In this document: one piece after another, positions 52,368-59,648 of the stretch | Position numbering within the stretch: the stretch's first letter is position 1 | How the letters are laid out: each line of letters starts with the position of its first letter | NCBI RefSeq assembly: GCF_041737375.1 | Contig: NZ_JBGSRV010000010.1 | Span: forward strand, 62,001-126,000 | Source of the DNA: Vampirovibrio sp041737375 | GTDB taxonomy: Bacteria > Cyanobacteriota > Vampirovibrionia > Vampirovibrionales > Vampirovibrionaceae | DNA: 64,000 nt | Direction: 5' to 3' | Notes under the pieces: model-generated | What the model saw: the letters and a program-made list of their open reading frames with translations, nothing else | Told to the model about the DNA's origin: nothing | Databases searched by the model: none | Translations under genes and position numbers: made by a program

Positions 52368-52826
52368 TCAGGTTCGGGCCTGCCCTTTGCCGAGATAAGA
52401 CTGCTCACTGCGCAGAATCTCACCTTCTACAATATCCAACCCTCTCACAGCCTCAAAGGGGTTATGGGAGGGTTTGGTTTTAAACAGGCGTTCTTCGGCG
52501 TAGTTAATTTCTTTGGTCAAGATGGCGTAGCCCATCTCGTGGATGTTAATTTTATCTTTTTTGATGATTTGGTAATCCGCTTGGCCACAATGCTGGCAAT
52601 ATTTGTACAAGGCGGAAACCCGGCCATCAACGTTTAGTTTGGGGTGCCGTTTGGAGCCACAGTTTCGGCAGCGGCACAGGGTCCACATTACCTGAACGTT
52701 ATAACCGCAATCCGGGCAAAAGGTAGCGCCCGCAGGCTCGCCTTTGCGGGCTTGCACTCGCTTGTGATCGCAATCGCGATAAAACAAGGTTTGATAAAAG
52801 GCGGCCAGCGCCTTGATCAATTGCAT
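52368..52826 (-). CDS. Zinc-ribbon protein of unknown function
   Basis: The protein has 152 residues from the ATG at 52826 (MQLIKALAAFYQTLF), with GGGGAA just upstream; a TTG at 52862 opens the frame. The middle holds several CxxC pairs (FCPDCGY, LCRCRNCG, YCQHCGQ), so one or two zinc ribbons are expected. The C-terminal third is charged and helical. There is no membrane segment. Zinc ribbons of this kind bind nucleic acids or proteins; the partner is unknown. The gene is convergent with yggT, 3 bases apart. Confidence 0.65.
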   Translation of the reverse strand: MQLIKALAAFYQTLFYRDCDHKRVQARKGEPAGATFCPDCGYNVQVMWTLCRCRNCGSKRHPKLNVDGRVSALYKYCQHCGQADYQIIKKDKINIHEMGYAILTKEINYAEERLFKTKPSHNPFEAVRGLDIVEGEILRSEQSYLGKGQART

Positions 52827-53032
52827 AGCGTTCCCCGTTACCCTACTTATCTGGTCTAACAAATGCTCTGGTTTATGAACAGTGCATTCAGCACTTAGGT
52901 TGAACCTCGTTAACTATTTATTATACCGATCTTTGAGGTGCATACAACTCGTCTATCCCAAGTTCCCCCATTTGAATGAGAGCCGAAGTAGACTTATGGA
53001 GATATTGCTATACAAGAGGAAGTAATTATCTT

Positions 53033-53106
53033 AAAGGGGACTTTGTCCCCTTTATATCCCCTACAAGGGGGGCGTCGATATGGACATATCGCCGACGCCC
53101 CCCTTG
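53033..53106. repeat. Two perfect inverted repeats (9-bp and 14-bp arms)
   Basis: First: AAAGGGGAC (53033-53041), TTT, GTCCCCTTT (53045-53053). Second: CAAGGGGGGCGTCG (53064-53077) with its exact complement at 53093-53106; the loop contains ATAT...ATAT (53078-53089) that can extend the stem. Confidence 0.85.
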
Positions 53107-53141
53107 ACCCCCTCGCTCCGACATTACATACGGGATTGCCC

Positions 53142-53213
53142 TGAGCGCATTCGCGCCAGCGCAGCCTACCATCACGTTGAGCGCTTTCGAGCCAGCGCAA
53201 CTCACGATCAACG
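53142..53213. repeat. Two direct repeats of about 36 bases
   Basis: Copies start at 53142 and 53178. Both begin TGAGCGC, then TTCG, then GCCAGCGCA and end near CGATCAACG or its variant CCATCACG. Similarity is high but imperfect. Only two copies are present, so this is not a CRISPR array. Confidence 0.7.
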
Positions 53214-53331
53214 CTTACCTCAGCAGCCACACCCACACACCCACAAAAAAACTCTTCACACCCCAAAAAATAGCCTTACGCCCCCAATAAAACCACCCAC
53301 CACCACCCAAAAAATCCCCACCCCCTTCCAG

Positions 53332-53511
53332 CGGGCAAAGCCCGCCCTTAACCCCACCCCATAAAAAAACCCCACCCCTTGCATGGGGAGGTCTGGAGGG
53401 GGGACAGCGCTTGCGCTGAACTCTGTCCCCCCTCCAGTGGGGGTTTAAGGGGGCAAAGCCCCCTTTTTAAACCTCCCCTATAAAAAGAAAGCTACCGATT
53501 ATCGCGGTAGC
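53332..53511. repeat. Nested GC-rich palindromes forming a branched structure
   Basis: GCGGGC-AAA-GCCCGC lies at about 53332-53346. Outer arms GGGGAGGT (53385-53392) and ACCTCCCC (53471-53478) enclose a 15-bp-arm repeat beginning CTGGAGGGGGGACAG (53393-53407, partner 53423-53437) and GGGGGC-AAA-GCCCCC (53449-53463) followed by TTTTT. GCTACCG/CGGTAGC (53491-53511) adds another stem. Several stems share the form GC-rich arm, AAA or TTT, GC-rich arm. Confidence 0.85.
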
Positions 53512-53651
53512 ATGACTTGGGGGAGGAGGTTGGGGAAATAAGAACGCTCTAGAGAGGCTCTTATTTATATACTTTATATCGCAGATCAACCCAAAAACTT
53601 GAGCCAAAACACCCGGTTTGTAACAATTTGCAAACTTGACTGAGGTCGGAA

Positions 53652-54128
53652 TTGTTCAGGGGGTTTAGTCGCAGTATGGTTTGGTGGATTCAATTCGTTT
53701 GTGCCCTGCGACAAGCAATCAATACTGAGGTTCGGTTGAAATTAAAGATCAACAATTCAAAATTGGGCGCTAAACGAGTGAGGCCAATGCCACTTGTGCT
53801 TTTCGCAGGGATTTTGCTGACAGGCATTACATGGGTGGCACCCGGCGCTTGGGCCGCCACTTATTGGGAGCCTTATATTCCCCCCGAGGTTGCTTTTGCG
53901 GATGATTTACGGCAAAAAATAGCGCTACCCGCTAAAATCAACATCAATCAGGGGGGATTAAACCAGTTAAAAATTTTACCGGGGTTTGATGAGGATATCG
54001 CCCTGAAGGTGATGCGAAATCGGCCGTTTGTGGATATTCAGGATTTTTACAGCAAACTACCCGGACTGGATAAAAAGCGCATTGATCGACTCATTGAACA
54101 GGTTCAGCCCAAAGTGCTTTTCAAGTAG
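53652..54128 (+). CDS. Secreted helix-hairpin-helix protein, PsbU/ComEA-like
   Basis: A signal segment (LVLFAGILLTGITWVAPGAWA) precedes a compact domain of about 65 residues: KININQGGLNQLKILPGFD, ALKVMRNRPF, DFYSKLPGLDKKRID. This is the HhH pattern of ComEA and of cyanobacterial PsbU (KIDLNN, PG, AxKIxxNxPY, PGL). The start is uncertain: the frame opens with a TTG at 53652, and an ATG at 53787 (MPLVLFAG) lies directly before the signal peptide. ComEA binds DNA during uptake and PsbU stabilises photosystem II; in a non-photosynthetic cell a DNA- or cell-surface role is more likely. A strong terminator follows. Confidence 0.75.
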   Translation: MFRGFSRSMVWWIQFVCALRQAINTEVRLKLKINNSKLGAKRVRPMPLVLFAGILLTGITWVAPGAWAATYWEPYIPPEVAFADDLRQKIALPAKININQGGLNQLKILPGFDEDIALKVMRNRPFVDIQDFYSKLPGLDKKRIDRLIEQVQPKVLFK

Positions 54129-54147
54129 GTTTGCCCCCTATCAAACA

Positions 54148-54179
54148 CTTAAAAGCCCGATTTGCACCGGGCTTTTAAG
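54148..54179. terminator. Bidirectional terminator
   Basis: Perfect 12-bp arms CTTAAAAGCCCG (54148-54159) and CGGGCTTTTAAG (54168-54179) with an 8-base loop, AT-rich outer ends on both strands, between convergent genes. Confidence 0.85.
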
Positions 54180-54218
54180 CTTCTGAGTGTGTTGTGTTTC
54201 AGAGGGAAAAGGAAAGTT

Positions 54219-55064
54219 CTAGTTATTAACCGTAACCGGGGTGTCCACCATCACGCTGAGGCGGGAACCGGCAGGAACAACCACTTCTTTGCCTTTGCGG
54301 GCCAAAGCGTAACCCATACCGCCCAAGGCGCCAACCCCAAGGCCAAACAAGGCACCAGTGCCAACGCTACCCAGCAAACCACCGGCAGCGGTGCCCATCA
54401 GGGTGCCCACGCCGGTAGCGCCAGCGGCAATGCCTACGCCTTTGGCGATGTCCATTGCGTAGGTGTCGCCTTTCAGCACGCCAGTCTGATCTTTGGTCAC
54501 GATATGGGCGTTAATAGCCATCACCCGGCCATCGGGCAATTTAATACTGTCAAAGCGAACATCAATATCGCCATGCTTGCCCAGATGAGAAGCGCTATTG
54601 ACGTTGGCCACCTGACCCAACACCTGACTACCGGCAGGAATGGCCACCGCATCGTTCACGTAAACATCATTCTCCAGGGTGGCGGTAATGGGATCGCCCA
54701 TGTGCGCCGCATAGGTGGTAATGGGCTGATCGGTATGAATGGTGAGCAGGGTTCCTTTGGGAACCGAGGCCAAGCGGCCTTTCAAAACGGTGTTATCGTA
54801 ACTATAGCTGTTGTAATAATCGGTTCCGTAGCCGCCACCATTGTTGGCATTGTTGTAGCCCGCATTGCCGTAAGCGTTACCAGTGTTGCCATAAGCATTG
54901 TTGGTATTGCCGTAAGCGCCATTGTTATAAACATTGGTGTCTTGCAGGGGCTTCAGTTGCAGGGTGCCATCCGCCAAGGCCACGGCGGGGGCCAAAACCA
55001 GGCTCAGGGCCAAATTGGCACACAGTACCGTTTTGGCAAATGCGTTCCGCTTAAATTGGGTCAT
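54219..55064 (-). CDS. Secreted protein with Asn/Gly/Tyr repeats and TrbI-like beta domain
   Basis: The protein has 281 residues from the ATG at 55064, preceded by GAGAGG; the frame opens at 55142. The signal peptide VLCANLALSLVLAPAVALADG is followed by a repeat region (about 40-85) of NAYGN-type units. Then comes a domain with GTLLTIHTDQPITT, GDPITATLENDVY, AIPAGSQVLGQV and LPDGRVMAINAHI, which resembles the C-terminal domain of conjugation protein TrbI/VirB10. A glycine-rich, hydrophobic stretch (about 205-255) and a last strand VVPAGSRLSVMVDTPV follow. No conjugation genes are near. It may be an envelope or surface protein. Confidence 0.65.
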   Translation of the reverse strand: MTQFKRNAFAKTVLCANLALSLVLAPAVALADGTLQLKPLQDTNVYNNGAYGNTNNAYGNTGNAYGNAGYNNANNGGGYGTDYYNSYSYDNTVLKGRLASVPKGTLLTIHTDQPITTYAAHMGDPITATLENDVYVNDAVAIPAGSQVLGQVANVNSASHLGKHGDIDVRFDSIKLPDGRVMAINAHIVTKDQTGVLKGDTYAMDIAKGVGIAAGATGVGTLMGTAAGGLLGSVGTGALFGLGVGALGGMGYALARKGKEVVVPAGSRLSVMVDTPVTVNN

Positions 55065-55558
55065 CTCTACCTCTCTATGCATATGGGTTACGAGGCGAAC
55101 CCGCCTCTCCTCTAACATCTCTGTAACGTCTTTATAACGCATCTATTGTTGTACCTACAGGGTATCGGGACGAGAACACCCAAGCGCTACCATCAAAATA
55201 TAGGCCAAAAAGCTGAAAGATGGCGCGACCGGCGGAGTTCTGGATAACTTTCCTTTTCTTTACGCTTACCTCCCATAAGACGCTTCAGGCATGAAGCATG
55301 CTTATTTTAGGGACATCGCGCTTTTATTCATAACATAAATATGAAGCTTTGGTTACATTATACCGTTGGGCAGTCTTTTAAGAAACGTCTGTTCAATAAC
55401 GCCGCTATCCCACCCAAAGTTTCAACGCGGCATTAAAAGATGACCCTATTGCATTTTATCCGTGAATCCCTTTAATATGACAGACACCGTCTTATTCCCA
55501 TATAAGGTGGGTACTTTACGAGTCTGTCTGTCAAAACTGAGATCGGTACCCTGACCCC
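55065..55558. other. Divergent promoter region between the 54219 gene and topA
   Basis: No gene is supported. An inverted repeat GCTTCA/TGAAGC lies at 55282-55297, and AT-rich stretches near 55125-55140 and 55320-55370 could hold promoters. I do not see a box pair good enough to report. Confidence 0.4.
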
Positions 55559-58030
55559 ATGCCAAAAGCTTCCACAACACCCACCGCCAAAACCACAGCC
55601 AAAAAAACCACGGCCAAGGCAGCTTCCACAAAATCCACCACCAAAACCACCGCCAAGGCAGCTTCCACAAAGGCAGCAACTAAAACCACGGCCAAGGCCG
55701 CCCCTAAAAAAACCACCACCAAAGCCAGCCCTAAAAAAGCAGGTAAAAATACGGTATTGGATGAAGAGGACGAAAGTGGGAGCGGTAACGGACGCTCGTT
55801 GGTCATTGTGGAATCTCCAGCCAAAGCCAAAACGCTTAAAAAGATTTTGGGTGCCAAGTTTCAGATCAAAGCCAGCGTGGGTCATATTCGAGATTTGCCA
55901 GAAAAAAAGCTGGGCGTGGATATTGAACACAATTTTGAACCCATGTATGAAGTACTAGCAGCCAAAGCCAATCTGGTTGAGGAGCTTCAGGAAGCCGCAC
56001 GAAAAAGTGACACCATCTACCTGGCGGCTGACCCTGACCGTGAAGGAGAAGCCATTGCCTGGCATGTATCCATGTTGCTGGATAACCCCAAGGCCAAAGT
56101 CCATCGTATCGAGTTTCACGAGATTACCAAAAACGCCATTCTGGAAGCCATTCAAAACCCTCGGGAAATCAACTATCCTCGGGTGAATGCCCAACAGGCC
56201 CGCCGGGTGCTGGATAGACTGGTGGGTTATAAACTCAGCCCCTTGCTTTGGAAAAAAGTAAGCAAGGGCCTATCGGCAGGTCGGGTGCAAAGCGTTTGCG
56301 TTCGTTTGATTTGTGAACGGGAAGAAGAAGTGCTGGCCTTTGTACCGGTTGAATACTGGACCATTGCCACCGAATTGAAAAAAAGCGCCAAAGACAGCCA
56401 TCACATGGTGGCCAATCTGGTTAAAGTGGACGGGGAAAAAGCGGACATTCCCGATGAAAAGGCCGCCCAGGCGCTGGTTAAAACCCTGGAAAGCAACCCG
56501 CATGAGGTTTCGGCGGTCAACTCTCGTGAGTCCCGGCGTAAAGCGCAGCCGCCCTTTATTACCAGTACCCTGCAACGGGAAGCCAGCACCCGATTTGGTT
56601 ATTCGGTTAAAAAAACCATGCAAATCGCCCAAAAGCTGTATGAAGGTATTGATTTGGGGAACGGACCGGAAGGTTTGATTACCTACATGAGAACCGACAG
56701 CACACGGGTGGCCGATGAGGCCAGAGACGCGGCCAAGGAATTCATCGTTAAACAGTACGGCAAAGAGTTTTACCCCGCTGAACCGAACGACTACAGCAAA
56801 AAGAGCAAGAAAAACGTACAGGACGCCCACGAAGCGATTCGACCCACCTATGTAGACAAGACACCGGATTCGGTAAAACATGCCCTTAACGATGAGCAGG
56901 CCCGTATTTACGGCATCATCTGGAACCGTTTTATGGCCTCTCAAATGGAAGCCGCCCAAATTCGCACCAAAACCGTGGAAGTGGCCTGCAAAAACCTGAC
57001 CTTGCGTGGCTCAGACAGCAAAGTCATTTTTAAAGGCTATATGGCCGTCTATCAGGCGGATGAAGACGAGGAAGTGGTTGCTTCCGCCCTGCTGGACGTG
57101 GAAAAAGGCGACAAGCTGGCCATGGCCAAAGTAGAGCCTAAACAGCACTTTACCGAGCCACCACCTCGCTTTAATGAAGCCAGCCTGGTAAAAACGCTGG
57201 AAGAACTGGGCATTGGACGACCCAGTACTTATGCCCCCACCATTGCCACCGTGCAGGACCGGGGCTATGTGTTTATGGAGAACAAGGCCCTCAAACCCAC
57301 CCCGTTGGGCAAGGCCGTGAATCAGGTACTGGTTAAGCACTTCCATGACATTGTTGATGTCAACTTCACCGCCGCGCTGGAAAGCCGACTGGATGACATT
57401 GAGGATGACACCACCTCCTGGCAAGGCGTGATCAAGGATTTTTACGGACCCTTTGAAGCCACCCTCAAAAAAGCTTCGGATGAGATGGAAAAAGTGGTGA
57501 TTCTGCTGGAAGGCGAAAGCTGCCCGGATTGTGAAAAGCCCATGTCTCTGAAGACCAGCCGGTGGGGTAGCCAGTTTATGGGCTGCACCGGATACCCGGA
57601 ATGCAAGTACACCCGCCCATTGTCCAAAGATCAAAAAGCCCTGCCCGAAGACCAGCCCAGCGACGAAAAATGCGAAAAGTGCGGCGGCGATATGCTGATT
57701 AAGCATGGCCGCTTTGGCGAGTATTTAAAATGTCAGGCCGAAGGCTGCGGGGCCGCCAAATCGTTTGAGCAAAAAACCGGCATCACCTGCCCCAAGTGTA
57801 ATCAGGGCGAAGTGGTGGCCAAAAAATCTCGCAGGGGCAAGATTTTTTACGGTTGCAACCGCTACCCGGACTGCGATCAGGCATTCTGGAACAAGCCTTT
57901 GGGCGAAAAATGCCCGGATTGCAGCAGTCTGCTGACTGAAAAAGTATTGAAAAAAGGCACCTTTCACGCTTGCCCCGAAAAAGGCTGTGGCTTTAGCAAG
58001 CAAGTGGAAGAAGAAGCAGCCCCCGCTTAA
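55559..58030 (+). CDS. topA: DNA topoisomerase I with histone H1-like N-terminal tail and four zinc ribbons
   Basis: The 823-residue type IA enzyme relaxes negative supercoils. The Toprim domain starts SLVIVESPAKAKT near residue 80 and includes DPDREGEAIAWH. The catalytic tyrosine is Tyr376 in LITYMRTDST. The C-terminus has four Cys4 ribbons (CPDCEKP...CTGYPEC, CEKCGGD...CQAEGC, CPKCNQG...CNRYPDC, CPDCSSL...CPEKGC). The first 65 residues are an unusual Lys/Ala/Thr/Ser repeat (AKTTAKK, KAASTK and KTTAKA units) encoded by repeated DNA, like a histone H1 tail and probably DNA-binding. The ribosome binding site is weak, so the start could be re-examined. Confidence 0.96.
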   Translation: MPKASTTPTAKTTAKKTTAKAASTKSTTKTTAKAASTKAATKTTAKAAPKKTTTKASPKKAGKNTVLDEEDESGSGNGRSLVIVESPAKAKTLKKILGAKFQIKASVGHIRDLPEKKLGVDIEHNFEPMYEVLAAKANLVEELQEAARKSDTIYLAADPDREGEAIAWHVSMLLDNPKAKVHRIEFHEITKNAILEAIQNPREINYPRVNAQQARRVLDRLVGYKLSPLLWKKVSKGLSAGRVQSVCVRLICEREEEVLAFVPVEYWTIATELKKSAKDSHHMVANLVKVDGEKADIPDEKAAQALVKTLESNPHEVSAVNSRESRRKAQPPFITSTLQREASTRFGYSVKKTMQIAQKLYEGIDLGNGPEGLITYMRTDSTRVADEARDAAKEFIVKQYGKEFYPAEPNDYSKKSKKNVQDAHEAIRPTYVDKTPDSVKHALNDEQARIYGIIWNRFMASQMEAAQIRTKTVEVACKNLTLRGSDSKVIFKGYMAVYQADEDEEVVASALLDVEKGDKLAMAKVEPKQHFTEPPPRFNEASLVKTLEELGIGRPSTYAPTIATVQDRGYVFMENKALKPTPLGKAVNQVLVKHFHDIVDVNFTAALESRLDDIEDDTTSWQGVIKDFYGPFEATLKKASDEMEKVVILLEGESCPDCEKPMSLKTSRWGSQFMGCTGYPECKYTRPLSKDQKALPEDQPSDEKCEKCGGDMLIKHGRFGEYLKCQAEGCGAAKSFEQKTGITCPKCNQGEVVAKKSRRGKIFYGCNRYPDCDQAFWNKPLGEKCPDCSSLLTEKVLKKGTFHACPEKGCGFSKQVEEEAAPA

Positions 58031-58054
58031 AAAATATATTTTTAAAAATAAGCC

Positions 58055-58094
58055 GCCGCACTGGTCATTTTATGCCCATGCGGCAGTTTTTTTT
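58055..58094 (+). terminator. Terminator of topA
   Basis: GCCGCA (58055-58060) pairs with TGCGGC (58079-58084), with further GG/CC pairing inside, followed by AG and eight T (58087-58094). Confidence 0.75.
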
Positions 58095-58109
58095 AAAGCC
58101 ATCTGCGGT

Positions 58110-58150
58110 TATAATGCTTTCGCAATGTTTAAAAACAAACATTGCGAAAG
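58110..58150 (+). promoter_or_regulatory. Promoter -10 followed by a perfect 14-bp-arm hairpin reaching the ribosome binding site
   Basis: TATAAT lies at 58110-58115. Immediately after, CTTTCGCAATGTTT (58117-58130) and its exact complement (58137-58150) are separated by 6 bases. The hairpin would form at the very 5' end of the mRNA. Its 3' arm ends in GAAAG, overlapping the start of the AAAGGAGG ribosome binding site of the gene starting at 58159. It could act as RNA structure limiting translation or as a DNA operator. Confidence 0.6.
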
Positions 58151-58158
58151 GAGGGAGA

Positions 58159-58749
58159 ATGACGCGCTCTCATTCAGCAGAAGGGATTCGAAACATCAAA
58201 CACAAAATAAACATCCAGGCGCCGGTAGAATCCTGCTATCAGGCATGGATCCACTACACCCGATTTCCAACTTTTATGCGCCGAGTACTAGGGGTAGAAC
58301 ATGAAATCAAAACGATTGACGCCACTTATGCCAAAGCCTTGAATTTATCCAAATATTTTATTCCAGCTGAACAAATTAACCGCTGGCTCTTTGCTGGACC
58401 CGGCGGAAAACTCTATGAAACCGAGAGTAAAATTATTTTAGACATTCCCAATCTCTTTTATTGCAGGGTTTCCACCGATCCCGATGACATCGCCATTCAA
58501 ACGTCCGTTCTGTTTTCGGCCGATGAAATGAACCAAAACACCTTAATTGAGTTCCAGGTTTCTTTTTGGGACTGCGCATCTATCAAGGCAGGCAAATCCA
58601 CGCAACTGATTTTAGACATACTGAATCAGGGTGATTCTTTGATTGAAGATTGCTTACTGGATTTAAAGCATTATGTCGAACATAAAAAACCGCGCAAAAC
58701 CAAGCCAGCTAGGGCCCTTATCAAACAGGGAATGGGAAGGCTTTTATAA
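58159..58749 (+). CDS. SRPBCC (polyketide cyclase/START-like) family protein
   Basis: The protein has 196 residues from the ATG at 58159, which has AAAGGAGG 4 bases upstream; the frame extends to 58072 but runs through the promoter and hairpin. IKHKINIQAPVESCYQAWIH and then YTRFPTFM is the typical opening of the helix-grip ligand-binding fold (polyketide cyclase/dehydrase group), and TLIEFQVSFWD is a late strand. Such proteins bind hydrophobic ligands or act in ubiquinone transport (Coq10-like). The ligand is unknown. The C-terminus is basic. Confidence 0.78.
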   Translation: MTRSHSAEGIRNIKHKINIQAPVESCYQAWIHYTRFPTFMRRVLGVEHEIKTIDATYAKALNLSKYFIPAEQINRWLFAGPGGKLYETESKIILDIPNLFYCRVSTDPDDIAIQTSVLFSADEMNQNTLIEFQVSFWDCASIKAGKSTQLILDILNQGDSLIEDCLLDLKHYVEHKKPRKTKPARALIKQGMGRLL

Positions 58750-58763
58750 AAAACCTTCCCATT
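58731..58763. terminator. Hairpin terminator overlapping the 3' end of the SRPBCC gene
   Basis: Perfect arms AATGGGAAGG (58731-58740) and CCTTCCCATT (58754-58763) with a 13-base AT-rich loop whose TTTT and AAAA can extend the stem, followed by TTC. It may serve both convergent genes. Confidence 0.6.
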
Positions 58764-58792
58764 TTCAACCCAAACAAAAAGAAGGGTGGCTC

Positions 58793-59608
58793 CTACAGCT
58801 CCGCGCTGGACAGAACCGGCTCAAAGACATAGTCAATGGTTACCGGCAAGGAAGGCACATTGGCCGGGGCCTCGGGAAACTTTCCGGCGGTGATAATGGC
58901 GTTTAAAGCCGCTTTATCTACAGTGGCATCCCCGGAAGACTGCTTGAGGCTGGCGCTTAACAAGGTGCCATCCCGATCAATCATTAACACGGCGATGGTG
59001 CGCTGAAACACATAATCCTGAGGGAGCTTCCAGTTGTTTTTGACCTGCTGGCGAACCTGCTCCACATAATTGGTCATGGTCTCTTCGCTGTTACCGGGTT
59101 TGGCGGTGTTTTCCCACACTCTACCGGGAGCGCCCACCCGTGTGTAAAACAGGGAAACCGGCTGGGGCTGGTTAGAAACCGGGGTGGCGAACGCCAGCAC
59201 CGAGTCTTTACTGGACGTGGGCATCAACTGATAGCTGACCATCCGCATGCTGCCAGGGGACAGCTTAAAGTTAAACTGAACCTGACGGCCTTCCAAACCG
59301 GCAGGAAAGGCGCCAAAAGGGGCGTTCTTGTTCAGGTAAGCCAGCATGGCCCGACCGGAATCGGTGTCGGCACCCACATCAAGTCCGCTACTGTGCAACG
59401 TGCCATCCTCATTCACAACAAAGGTGAGGGTGTTGTCAGTAAGCTGGTTGGCATAGACCTGCTCTTCCCAGTGGGCCTGAAGCTTTTCAAACACGCTGGA
59501 GACATAGCCATAGGTGCTATCAGGGGTCTTGGCAAAAGCGGCCAATGGCAAAATCAGGGCGCAGGCCACTAAAGCGAGAGATTTTTTAAAACGGTTCAAA
59601 CCATTCAT
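58793..59608 (-). CDS. Secreted protein with two TonB/TolA-C-like domains
   Basis: The 271-residue protein has signal peptide KSLALVACALILPLAAFA. A C-terminal domain (about 190-265) reads YVEQVRQQVKNNWKLP, VLMIDRDGTLLSASLKQSSG, DKAALNAIITAGKFPEAP, the typical TonB/TolA energy-transfer domain. A related but more divergent copy covers about 35-125 (LQAHWEEQVY, FVVNEDGTLHSSGLDVG, MLAYLNKNAPFGAFPAG). There is no membrane anchor beyond the signal peptide, so it is probably periplasmic, perhaps a TonB-like partner. AAAGGT precedes the ATG. It lies 40 bases downstream of wecB. Confidence 0.8.
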   Translation of the reverse strand: MNGLNRFKKSLALVACALILPLAAFAKTPDSTYGYVSSVFEKLQAHWEEQVYANQLTDNTLTFVVNEDGTLHSSGLDVGADTDSGRAMLAYLNKNAPFGAFPAGLEGRQVQFNFKLSPGSMRMVSYQLMPTSSKDSVLAFATPVSNQPQPVSLFYTRVGAPGRVWENTAKPGNSEETMTNYVEQVRQQVKNNWKLPQDYVFQRTIAVLMIDRDGTLLSASLKQSSGDATVDKAALNAIITAGKFPEAPANVPSLPVTIDYVFEPVLSSAEL

Positions 59609-59648
59609 AATAATTACCTTTTAAATTAGAGAGGGATTTGAAAAGAGT

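Larger units (their letters stand above)
52863..53651. other. 789-base non-coding region dominated by inverted repeats
   Basis: No gene can be supported. The only longer plus-strand frame (53080-53364) is a His/Pro/Thr low-complexity product of C-rich DNA. 52863-53032 is unremarkable AT-richer sequence, 53033-53511 is the repeat cluster described separately, and 53512-53651 shows no clear signal apart from TTGCAA at 53629-53634. Confidence 0.7.

Noticed and set aside
53142..53213. Possible CRISPR-like direct repeats
   Set aside because: Only two imperfect, adjacent 36-base copies without spacers and no cas genes.
53080..53364. 94-residue His/Pro/Thr-rich frame
   Set aside because: Low-complexity translation of C-rich repeat DNA with no ribosome binding site.
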